Origin: an uncultured Bacteroidia bacterium
Lineage (GTDB): Bacteria > Bacteroidota > Bacteroidia > Bacteroidales > F082
Direction of reading: 5' to 3'
NCBI GenBank assembly: GCA_902801465.1
Contig: CADCIH010000003.1
Span: forward strand, 62,001 to 126,000
DNA: 64,000 nt
Position 1 is the stretch's first letter, and each line of letters begins with the position of its first letter. The notes beneath the pieces are model-generated. The model did not search any database. It had not been told where the DNA came from and saw only the letters and a program-made list of their open reading frames with translations. Below, in pieces: positions 45,608 through 53,054 of the stretch. A program made the position numbers and the translations under genes.

Positions 45608-46657
45608 ATGAAAAAGGCATCATTTGCAATCCTGCTGACAGCGGTTTTATGTCTGCTAGTCAACGTTGTTCGCTCACAGGAGCAACAGGCTTACAAGATA
45701 GGTTTGGTAGGTTTCTACAACTTGGAGAACCTGTTCGACACCATCAACGACCCTTTGATTAATGACGAGGAGTTTCTTCCTGACGGGGTCAACCAGTGGA
45801 ACACCGAGAAATATTTGGCCAAGCTTCACAACATGGCTTATGCCATCTCCACCATTGGCACGGATTACACGCCCGATGGAGTGGCGGTGTTGGGTCTTTC
45901 GGAGATTGAGAACCGCCATGTGCTTGAGGATTTGGTGGCGCAACCTGAGATTGCCAACCGCAATTACCAGATCATCCATTACGATTCTCCCGACCGTCGT
46001 GGTGTAGATGTGGCGATGCTTTACAACCCGAAATATCTCACGGTGACGGGCACCAAGTCGTACCGCACGGTGGTGCCTGACGAGCCAGATTTCATCACCC
46101 GCGACCAGCTTTTGGTCTCTGGCTTGTTTGACGGGGAGCCTATGCATTTTGTGGTGATGCACTGGCCATCGCGTTACGGTGGCGAGAAGCGTTCATTACC
46201 AGGTCGTTTGGCAGCAGCCACCCTTTGCCGTCACATCACTGACTCATTGCTCGCCGAGGACCCCAATGCCAAGGTCATCATGATGGGCGACTTCAACGAC
46301 TATCCCACCAACAAGAGCATCACCAGATACCTAAGGGCGGTGGGCGACCGCAAGCGCATGAAGGAAGGTGATTTCTTCAACCCGATGTATGAGTTGCACC
46401 AGAACGGCATCGGCACCAACTACTATCGCGATGTGCCAGGTGTCCTCGACCAGACCATCCTCACCCCTGCCCTTTTACCTGGTGACTACAGCACCTATCA
46501 GTACAAGAACGCCAAGGTCCACAACAAAGAATTCCTGAAGCAGCACGGTGGCAGGTACAACGGTTTCCCCTTCCGCACCTTCGCAGGTGGCGTGTGGGCA
46601 GGCGGTTACAGCGACCACTTCCCAGTGTATGTGATTCTTTTAAAGAAAGCTGAATAA
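45608..46657 (+). CDS. Secreted endonuclease/exonuclease/phosphatase-family protein
   Basis: 349 residues from the ATG at 45608, which opens a signal peptide (MKKASFAILLTAVLCLLVNV); an in-frame upstream start at 45536 would add a non-signal leader and overlap the -7 box. DNase I-like fold with the complete set of motifs: GFYNLENLFDTIND (metal Asn/Glu), GLSEIENRHVLEDL (metal Glu), DRRGVDVAMLYN, HWPSRYGG, MMGDFNDYPTN (Asp/Asn) and YSDHFPVYV (Asp/His). Likely an exported nuclease or phosphodiesterase. Divergent from the TonB receptor gene; both may serve one nutrient system. Confidence 0.88.
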   Translation: MKKASFAILLTAVLCLLVNVVRSQEQQAYKIGLVGFYNLENLFDTINDPLINDEEFLPDGVNQWNTEKYLAKLHNMAYAISTIGTDYTPDGVAVLGLSEIENRHVLEDLVAQPEIANRNYQIIHYDSPDRRGVDVAMLYNPKYLTVTGTKSYRTVVPDEPDFITRDQLLVSGLFDGEPMHFVVMHWPSRYGGEKRSLPGRLAAATLCRHITDSLLAEDPNAKVIMMGDFNDYPTNKSITRYLRAVGDRKRMKEGDFFNPMYELHQNGIGTNYYRDVPGVLDQTILTPALLPGDYSTYQYKNAKVHNKEFLKQHGGRYNGFPFRTFAGGVWAGGYSDHFPVYVILLKKAE

Positions 46658-46662
46658 AGATT

Positions 46663-46690
46663 AAGCGCCTCGTTTGAGGCGCTTTTCTTT
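46663..46690 (+). terminator. Intrinsic terminator after the endonuclease/phosphatase gene
   Basis: Perfect 9-bp stem AAGCGCCTC/GAGGCGCTT with a GTTT loop, then TTCTTTT, starting 6 bp after the stop codon. Confidence 0.88.
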
Positions 46691-46886
46691 TGTTACTTTT
46701 CCCAATGGTGGGAAAGCAACCAAAAAATCTAGGCCAAAAATATCGGCTCACCGATTTTTGGCCGCGGCCACCGCGCCCTGTCCAGTGAAGTGAGACATGC
46801 TTAACACTAGAGTCTCCTGTGAGGAAACAACTTGACACCTCAAACCAGCGGCATCACCGCCACGGAATGCCAGCTCTGTTATAGGG

Positions 46887-49247
46887 TTACAAACATTTAG
46901 AATATGGCAATCCTTTAATGTAGTCCTCCATCCATTGCCAATCTGGATTACCTTCGGCGTCAACGGGTAGTTTTATTCTTTCTTTTTTAATTTTATCAAG
47001 TATTCTTGCATTGCCATAATTATATCTGTAAACTTCCTGGTTGAGCAAAGTGCATAGAAACAACGCATTATAAGCATTTAGTTGGTCATGTCTCAATGTA
47101 TACACCTTTACTCCCGTTACGAAGTCTTTAGGTTGATAAAAGGCATACATTCCTTCTGCTCCGATTGTAATACAATTAGGTTCATTTAAGGTGCAATTCT
47201 CAGGATTTATATAACCACTAATCCCATTATTGTCAGCACTTCTTGTAACAAATGGTGTTGGACCATTTGAAAGCTCCTGCTGAATAGCATGTTTTGTGGT
47301 ATTACATTTAAAGATATCGCTTATTCTAAACCATTCCCAATTTGATGTTTCAATACTCAGTTTCTTTGAAGAAATGGGAATATTAGTGAAAGTGAATGGC
47401 TCAGCAGGATCATTACATCCAACTAAAAAAGAAGCATATTTACGAATGCTACAAACAAAGTCATTTGAGCAAAGCTTTGAATAATCTGTTTCCATATAAG
47501 CCTCAGCGCACCATTCATCATCGGCAGTTACCTCTCTACGAACAGATAGTCCAGGTATCTCCTCTTGGTTTCTGTATGCTGACAACCAACGTCTTTTAAT
47601 AATAGCATATCGATTCCTAGCATCTATTCTGCCAAGATGTTTTCGCTTTTCAAAGCCATCATCTTTAAAATAACCAAACCATGTTTTACGACCAGTGTTT
47701 GGCTTATTAGCCTCAAACACCATAATGCATGTAACTACCCCTACGGGATAAAACAACTCATCGGGCATGCTGAGTAACGCTTTAAGATGATGTTTTTGAA
47801 GTATCTTTCTCTTAATAGCTTTTAGATCCTTTTTGTTCTTTATAGCACAACTCATTTGAACGACAGCCACAACTCGTCCTTCTGATTTTGGGTTAATTGT
47901 ATTTAAAGCATGTTCTATGAATTTCATTTGTCCCACACAACCCACATCGTATGGCGGATTCAAAAAAGCCACAGTAGGCTGATGATTGTTCTTTATTAAC
48001 TGTTCATGGAGAAAACAGTCCCCGTTGTAAAGATTGGATTTTCCATCTCCACGAAATCTCATATTTGAACAAGCGTATGCATACATGGCAGGTCTCATTT
48101 CCACACCACACAGTTGGTGCTGACGTATATGTTGCCTTTGCTGCTTGTCATTTCCAGCTAATTTGTACATTCTTTGTAGCGCCGACACTAAGAAACCGCC
48201 AGTACCACAGCAAGGATCGTATACAACATCGGTAATTCTTATATCTGCCAAATCGCAGAACAATTCCGTGATGTGTGGTGGTGTCAACACAAGACCTTGT
48301 TTTTGCTGGCTTTGTGCATATCGAATAAATTCAATATAAAACCTTCCCAGAACATCATATCCAATGTTGGAGTGCTTTACGAGTGGAAAGACATTCTTTC
48401 GGAGATATGAGATAAAGTATTTTGCAACGCTTAAAGTGTCCTCGGTTTTGTGTGTGGTGGTGTTATTAATAGTTTCGTGTGCAAATAACGGCTCATTTAG
48501 CAGTGTAGCAAACTCCGCAATAAGTGCGCTTTTATTACGCACCAAGTCTTCCTCCACCTCAAAAACAGCATCAATTGCAGTAAGCATGGATTGACCCAAT
48601 TCTTTGGTGGTGGGTTGAGATTCATAAGAAGAGCTGAAGTTCTTGTCTATCAACGCCAGAAGCATTCCGCTGACCATAGTGCATCGCTTGTCTTCAGTAA
48701 CAGAACGAAGATGAAACTCCTCATTTAACTCTCTCGCTTTCAATGCAATGTCTCGTGTATAAAAGTCACTGATAAAGAATTGATCATCAAATAATTGCAG
48801 ATAATCTTCTATGCGAAGCAGTTTGGTGTCGTCTAGTTCTTTAGACTTTAATTCATTCTTTTTCCAGTAATAATGAGAAACTACAAGTTCCGATTCGCTT
48901 TCGCCACTTACAGCAATGGCTACAACATTATAGTCCTCTTTCAAAGCTTTAGCGTAATGCAAGGCTCCGTCTACAGCATAATCTTTAGGATTGTCCAAGT
49001 TCTTGCTTTTATGTTTACTGGTGCTTGCTTTGCATTCAACAACAATCAAATAATTGCTATTAGTAGGGAAAGAAATGATGAACTCCGGATAACCATTCCC
49101 CTTCCCATCCCCCTTGCTTTTACCTTTCAAAAGGTCAGCAACGAGTTTGTTACTAGATTTCTGTTCTTCCCATTTAATAGATTTGAAAAGGGCATCCGCC
49201 TTAAAATGATCGCGGACTAACCCTTCGGTAATTCTTTCATTTGCCAT
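46887..49247 (-). CDS. Single-chain restriction-modification enzyme (type IIG-like: nuclease, adenine methylase, specificity domain)
   Basis: 786 residues. N-terminal PD-(D/E)xK-type nuclease: PEFIIS (Glu55) and VVECKAS (Glu71-x-Lys73). Middle N6-adenine methyltransferase of the HsdM type: SAM motif DPCCGTGGFL (344-353), preceded by QGLVLTPPHITELFCDLA, and catalytic NPPY (430-433). C-terminal part (about 620-786) looks like one target-recognition domain of an S subunit, ending NPDWQWMEDYIKGLPYS, typical of IIG/BcgI-like enzymes. It should both cut and methylate. No separate HsdR, HsdM or HsdS nearby. Base composition is more AT-rich than the neighbours, suggesting horizontal gain. Recognition site unknown. 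Confidence 0.88.
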   Translation of the reverse strand: MANERITEGLVRDHFKADALFKSIKWEEQKSSNKLVADLLKGKSKGDGKGNGYPEFIISFPTNSNYLIVVECKASTSKHKSKNLDNPKDYAVDGALHYAKALKEDYNVVAIAVSGESESELVVSHYYWKKNELKSKELDDTKLLRIEDYLQLFDDQFFISDFYTRDIALKARELNEEFHLRSVTEDKRCTMVSGMLLALIDKNFSSSYESQPTTKELGQSMLTAIDAVFEVEEDLVRNKSALIAEFATLLNEPLFAHETINNTTTHKTEDTLSVAKYFISYLRKNVFPLVKHSNIGYDVLGRFYIEFIRYAQSQQKQGLVLTPPHITELFCDLADIRITDVVYDPCCGTGGFLVSALQRMYKLAGNDKQQRQHIRQHQLCGVEMRPAMYAYACSNMRFRGDGKSNLYNGDCFLHEQLIKNNHQPTVAFLNPPYDVGCVGQMKFIEHALNTINPKSEGRVVAVVQMSCAIKNKKDLKAIKRKILQKHHLKALLSMPDELFYPVGVVTCIMVFEANKPNTGRKTWFGYFKDDGFEKRKHLGRIDARNRYAIIKRRWLSAYRNQEEIPGLSVRREVTADDEWCAEAYMETDYSKLCSNDFVCSIRKYASFLVGCNDPAEPFTFTNIPISSKKLSIETSNWEWFRISDIFKCNTTKHAIQQELSNGPTPFVTRSADNNGISGYINPENCTLNEPNCITIGAEGMYAFYQPKDFVTGVKVYTLRHDQLNAYNALFLCTLLNQEVYRYNYGNARILDKIKKERIKLPVDAEGNPDWQWMEDYIKGLPYSKCL

Positions 49248-49380
49248 AGTTTATCTCGACCTAGGAGCATTATTCCGAACGGCAATTGAAAAAGGCGCTC
49301 GCCAATTCGGTGGTCTTATTAACGCTAAAGGCTCTGGTAAACCTATGATGATAATAAGTACGAAACGACTCACGCCTTAA
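49210..49380 (+). pseudogene. Possible C-terminal remnant of an unidentified gene
   Basis: A 56-codon open stretch with no suitable start, overlapping the restriction gene start. Its last part reads LFRTAIEKGARQFGG and KGSGKPMMIISTKRL before a TAA at 49378, which looks protein-like rather than random. I cannot name the family. It could be the tail of a gene disrupted when the restriction islet arrived, or chance. Confidence 0.25.
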
Positions 49381-49598
49381 AGCGTGAACTTATCGCCAAC
49401 CTATTCTCTCATCATTAAAATTTACCAGATTTTATAGCGTGAGAATAAGAGCGTAAAGCTCAGTTTTTCAATATGTTAATTGTATCTCTATTTGTTTGTA
49501 TCTCTTTATTCAAAAGCATTTATCACATGCAAAGATAGCGTATTTCTATGAGGATTGAAAAAAAACTTGGAAATTTTACTCAAAAGTAAAATAATTTG
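49381..49598. other. AT-rich intergenic stretch of the defence islet
   Basis: Together with the remnant this forms the only gene-free gap above 300 bp (49248-49625). It holds a small palindrome TCACGC/GCGTGA around 49370-49387 and scattered GCGTGA/GCGTAA motifs, but no convincing RNA gene. The restriction gene promoter should lie here; no clear TAnnTTTG was assigned. Confidence 0.4.
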
Positions 49599-49606
49599 TA
49601 TATTTG
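49599..49606 (+). promoter_or_regulatory. -7 box of the toxin-antitoxin pair
   Basis: TATATTTG, 19 bp before the ATG at 49626. Confidence 0.55.
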
Positions 49607-49625
49607 CAACCAAATAAAACTGGTT

Positions 49626-50096
49626 ATGACAAAAGCAGAACTGTTACTAGTGCAACAAGCCAAGAACTGCACCATTTATACGATTCAATTTCTCACGGAA
49701 GACGAAAGTGAGTTTGAACGTTTTTATAACAAATTCAAGGACGACCTGGAGTTTAACCCTGATTTAATGAAGATCGTCGGGTTCTTGGGACGTATCGCCG
49801 ACTTTGGGGCTTTGGAGAGGTTTTTTAGGCCTGAGGGAAAAATGGGTGACCATGTGGTTGCTCTTCCTATCGTCAGTTCAAAATTACGTTTGTATTGTCT
49901 TCGATTGTCCGATAAAATATTAATCCTGGGAAATGGAGGCGCAAAGAAAACAAGAACCTATGATGAAGATGATGAGTTAACTGGTTATGTGATAAATCTT
50001 CAAGATTTTGATGAATTAATAAAAGATGGCGTGAAGAATGGCACTATCATTCTGACAGAGAACACTATAGAAACCGAGAATACTTTTGAACTATGA
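49626..50096 (+). CDS. Putative HigB/Gp49-like toxin
   Basis: 156 residues from the ATG at 49626; a start 30 bp upstream would overlap the -7 box. Two features point to a HigB/RelE-type toxin: the segment KLRLYCLRLSDKILILGNGG followed by KKTRTY, which matches the strand-turn-strand plus KKT pattern of Gp49/HigB proteins, and the tightly linked XRE-type gene downstream (4-bp overlap), as in toxin-first higBA operons. It is longer than usual (about 100-120 residues), with an acidic tail (ENTIETENTFEL). Family call is by resemblance. Confidence 0.65.
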   Translation: MTKAELLLVQQAKNCTIYTIQFLTEDESEFERFYNKFKDDLEFNPDLMKIVGFLGRIADFGALERFFRPEGKMGDHVVALPIVSSKLRLYCLRLSDKILILGNGGAKKTRTYDEDDELTGYVINLQDFDELIKDGVKNGTIILTENTIETENTFEL

Positions 50097-50356
50097 GAAC
50101 AATGAACAAATCTTTTGAACAGATGTTAAAATCTGTTCCGCCAGAAATCCAACAGGAAGTGGAGCTAGAGTTTGCTATTTCCAACAAAATCTATGACTTG
50201 ATGGACTCAAAAGGGCTTTCAAAACTACAATTCGCACAAGCCTTGGGAAAACGCCCATGTGAGGTTACCAAATGGCTTTCGGGACAACATAATTTCACCA
50301 TTCGCACCATCGCCATGCTAACCACTTTCTTTGGAGAGCCCATAATACAGATTTAA
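50093..50356 (+). CDS. XRE-family antitoxin (HigA-like)
   Basis: 87 residues. Start at 50093 overlaps the toxin stop (ATGA), which favours it over the ATG at 50102. Helix-turn-helix: KGLSKLQFAQALGKRPCEVT KWLSGQHNF in residues about 40-70, followed by a short helix ending PIIQI. Likely binds the toxin and represses the promoter at 49599. Same AT-rich composition as the toxin and the restriction gene. Confidence 0.78.
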   Translation: MRTMNKSFEQMLKSVPPEIQQEVELEFAISNKIYDLMDSKGLSKLQFAQALGKRPCEVTKWLSGQHNFTIRTIAMLTTFFGEPIIQI

Positions 50357-50387
50357 TTTGTTTTATCAGGAATAACCATTATTTTTG
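50357..50387 (+). promoter_or_regulatory. Exact TTTG-N19-TAnnTTTG promoter of the GH20 gene
   Basis: TTTG at 50357-50360, 19 bp, TATTTTTG at 50380-50387, 21 bp before the ATG. It begins right after the antitoxin stop codon. Confidence 0.8.
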
Positions 50388-50408
50388 TACCGATAAAACA
50401 ACAATTCC

Positions 50409-52538
50409 ATGCGAAAAAACACTCTCTTCCTGCTGGGCGCAGCGATCCTTCTTCTTACCGCATGCAACCAGCAAATCGTCGAAGCCGATTATGATGTCAT
50501 TCCTCAACCCAAAGAGGTAAACCTGAACTCAGACGGACATTTCCTGATTGCGGCAACAACGAAGGTCTATTATGAAGAGGGACTTCAACGCGAGGCGGAG
50601 TTCCTCAACGAATATGCGAACGAAATTTTGGGCTATCCGCTCCAGACAGTGGCATATAACGGTCAGGACAGAGGCATTGTGCTCACGATAACCCCTGAAG
50701 AATTCGACAAAGCGGAAGCCTACGAGATCGATGTCACCCCACAAAGGGTGAACATCAAAGGCGCCGATGCCGCAGGTGTGTTTTATGGCATCCAGACCCT
50801 CCGCAAAAGCCTTCCCATTGCCCCGCCCGACACCAAACTCCCGGCTTTCCTGCCCTGCGGCACCATCCGCGACTGGCCGGAGTTCGGCTACCGTGGCATG
50901 CACCTCGACCCGTGCAGGCATTTCATGGACCTCGACTCGGTGAAGATCTACATCGACATGCTGGCCCTGCACAACATGAACCAGTTCCATTTCCACCTCA
51001 GCGAGGACCAAGGCTGGCGCATCGAAATCAAGAAATATCCCGAACTGACCCAGGTCGGTGCCTACCGCAACGGCACCGTCATCGGCCACAACAGCAACCT
51101 CTACGACTCCGTCCGCTATGGCGGCTACTACACCCAAGACGAACTCCGCGACCTCATCCAATACGCCGCCGAACGGCATATCAACATCATCCCCGAAATC
51201 GACCTGCCCGGTCACATGCAAGCGGCCTTGGCCACCTACCCACAGCTGGGCTGCACCGGCGGTCCCTATGAGGTATGGAAGCGCTGGGGCGTGTCGGAAG
51301 ATGTGCTTTGCGCCGGCAACGAGGAAGCCATGCAGTTTGCCGAAGACGTGCTCAACGAGGTGATGGACCTCTTCCCCTCGCCTTACATCCATATCGGTGG
51401 CGACGAATGCCCCAAGGTACGCTGGGAACAATGCCCCAAGTGCCAGCAGAAAATCAAGGAACTGGGCATCAAAGGCGATGAGCGCTTCTCGAAAGAGGAT
51501 TACCTCCAAAGCTATGTGATGAACCGTATGGCCAAGGTGGTGGAAGCCCGTGGCCGCCGCGTGATCGGCTGGGATGAGATCCTGGAGGGCAACGTCTCCG
51601 AGACGGCCATCATCATGAGCTGGCGCGGCACCGAAGGCGGCATCGAAGCGGCCCGCAAAGGCCACGACGTAATCATGGCTCCCTATTCGCACCTCTATTT
51701 TGACTACTACCAGAGCGAGGACATCGCCAGCGAGCCGGAATGCATCGGTGGCTACCTTCCCGTGGAAAGGGTATATCAGTTCCAGCCCCTGCCCTCAGAA
51801 CTGACGCCCGAACAGCAAAAACACATCATCGGGGTACAAGCCAACATCTGGACGGAGTACATCGCCTCGTTCAAACACGTTCAGTACATGGCCATGCCTC
51901 GCATGGACGCCTTGGCGGAACTGCAATGGAACAACCCCGAGGAACGGGACTTCGACGCCTTTGTGGAGCGCTGCCGCAAGATGGCCCAACTCTACGACCT
52001 CTACCACTACAACTACGCCACACACATCTTCAACCCTCAGGCTTGGGCCGACACGGTGGCATCCAACCTGGCTACCGGCAAGACCGTCACCCTGCGCCAG
52101 CAACCCGCCGAGAAGTACACCTTTGAAGGGGCTGCACTGCTCAACGACGGCAATCTGGGTCGCGGTGCCTACAACTCAGGCCGCTGGCTCGGCTTCTCCG
52201 GTGTGCCCATGGATGCCGTCATCGACATGGAAACGCCCACGGAGATGCGTCAGGTGCGTTTCCGCGCTTTGGTGAACAAAGGCGCCTGGATCTACAACCC
52301 GAGTCAGGCCGTGGTCATGGTCTCCGACGACGGCGAGAACTACCACGAAGTGGCCAAAAAAGACATCCCGATCTCCACTTGGACCGACCGGGATGGGATA
52401 TTTACCTACGAACTGGAGTTTGAACCCCTCACCGCAAGATACATCGAGGTGATTGTCACGGGCTACGACCTGCCCGAGGACCACAGTGGATACGGCAACC
52501 CCGCCTGGATCTTCATCGACGAGATCGAAGTGCTATAA
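50409..52538 (+). CDS. Beta-N-acetylhexosaminidase, glycoside hydrolase family 20, lipoprotein
   Basis: 709 residues. Lipoprotein signal (MRKNTLFLLGAAILLLTAC). GH20 N-terminal alpha/beta domain (VIPQPKEVNLNSDGHFLIAA ... VFYGIQTLRKSLP), then the catalytic barrel from about 155: RDWPEFGYRGMHLDPCRHFM, FHFHLSEDQGWRIEIKKYPE, IIPEIDLPGHMQAAL, and the catalytic Asp-Glu pair in IHIGGDECPKVRWEQC. C-terminal part (about 560-709) resembles an F5/8-type carbohydrate-binding domain. Cleaves terminal GlcNAc/GalNAc from glycans at the cell surface. Complete, with its own promoter. Confidence 0.93.
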   Translation: MRKNTLFLLGAAILLLTACNQQIVEADYDVIPQPKEVNLNSDGHFLIAATTKVYYEEGLQREAEFLNEYANEILGYPLQTVAYNGQDRGIVLTITPEEFDKAEAYEIDVTPQRVNIKGADAAGVFYGIQTLRKSLPIAPPDTKLPAFLPCGTIRDWPEFGYRGMHLDPCRHFMDLDSVKIYIDMLALHNMNQFHFHLSEDQGWRIEIKKYPELTQVGAYRNGTVIGHNSNLYDSVRYGGYYTQDELRDLIQYAAERHINIIPEIDLPGHMQAALATYPQLGCTGGPYEVWKRWGVSEDVLCAGNEEAMQFAEDVLNEVMDLFPSPYIHIGGDECPKVRWEQCPKCQQKIKELGIKGDERFSKEDYLQSYVMNRMAKVVEARGRRVIGWDEILEGNVSETAIIMSWRGTEGGIEAARKGHDVIMAPYSHLYFDYYQSEDIASEPECIGGYLPVERVYQFQPLPSELTPEQQKHIIGVQANIWTEYIASFKHVQYMAMPRMDALAELQWNNPEERDFDAFVERCRKMAQLYDLYHYNYATHIFNPQAWADTVASNLATGKTVTLRQQPAEKYTFEGAALLNDGNLGRGAYNSGRWLGFSGVPMDAVIDMETPTEMRQVRFRALVNKGAWIYNPSQAVVMVSDDGENYHEVAKKDIPISTWTDRDGIFTYELEFEPLTARYIEVIVTGYDLPEDHSGYGNPAWIFIDEIEVL

Positions 52539-53051
52539 TTTTCCTTCAAAATAAGCGACAGCCAATCCGACAAGCGCGATAGCTATCACCACCACGACAA
52601 TACAACCGACACGGCTCTTTTTCTTTTGGGGCTGAGGCTGCTGGTATCCAGATTGTTGGTAACGAGGTGCTTGATAACCAGATTGTTGATACCGGGGCTG
52701 GGGTTGGGGCTGTTGATACTGAGGTTGGGGTTGCTGATACTGAGGCTGAGGTTGGGGCTGTGGTTGAGGCTGGGGCTGGGGCTGAGGATTGGGATTCTCC
52801 CATGAGGAAAGCACCACTTCACCTGCGACAGAAGAGGCTCCAACAGTCTGCTCACCAGGATTGACAGGCTCTGGTTGTTGAGGTTGGGGCTGGGGCTGAG
52901 GTTGAGGTTGAGGCTGTGGTTGAGGTTGAGGTTGAGCCTGAGGCTGGGGCTGAGGTTGGGGCTGCGCCACCATCTCCACCTGATGTCCACAATTATGGCA
53001 GAACCTGGCATCATCGGCCAGCTGAGTTCCGCAATTTGCACAATATTTCAT
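52533..53051 (-). CDS. Zinc-ribbon membrane protein with long Pro-Gln repeats
   Basis: 172 residues. N-terminal zinc ribbon with two CxxC pairs (MKYCANCGTQLADDARFCHN CG), then Pro-Gln dipeptide repeats (about 33-62 and 92-130, including QPQPQYQQ-type and SGYQAPRYQQ-type units), and a C-terminal transmembrane helix after a basic stretch (KKKSRVGCIVVVVIAIALVG). The N-terminus is therefore cytoplasmic. Ends 6 bp into the 3' end of the convergent GH20 gene. Directly follows the 1331-residue gene (3 bp), so the two are probably coupled. Confidence 0.8.
   Translation of the reverse strand: MKYCANCGTQLADDARFCHNCGHQVEMVAQPQPQPQPQAQPQPQPQPQPQPQPQPQPQQPEPVNPGEQTVGASSVAGEVVLSSWENPNPQPQPQPQPQPQPQPQYQQPQPQYQQPQPQPRYQQSGYQAPRYQQSGYQQPQPQKKKSRVGCIVVVVIAIALVGLAVAYFEGKL
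52660..52970 (-). repeat. Pro-Gln coding hexamer-like repeats
   Basis: Imperfect GGTTGG/GGCTGG-type 6-bp units (plus strand) encode Pro-Gln pairs in two blocks split by a unique segment at about 52800-52870. All in multiples of three, so frame-safe. Confidence 0.7.
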
Positions 53052-53054
53052 AAC

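Noticed and set aside
46887..49247. Type I restriction system
   Set aside because: No separate HsdR or HsdS; nuclease, methylase and recognition parts are in one chain, which fits type IIG better.
50529..51692. 387-codon minus-strand open frame
   Set aside because: Antisense to the GH20 catalytic domain.
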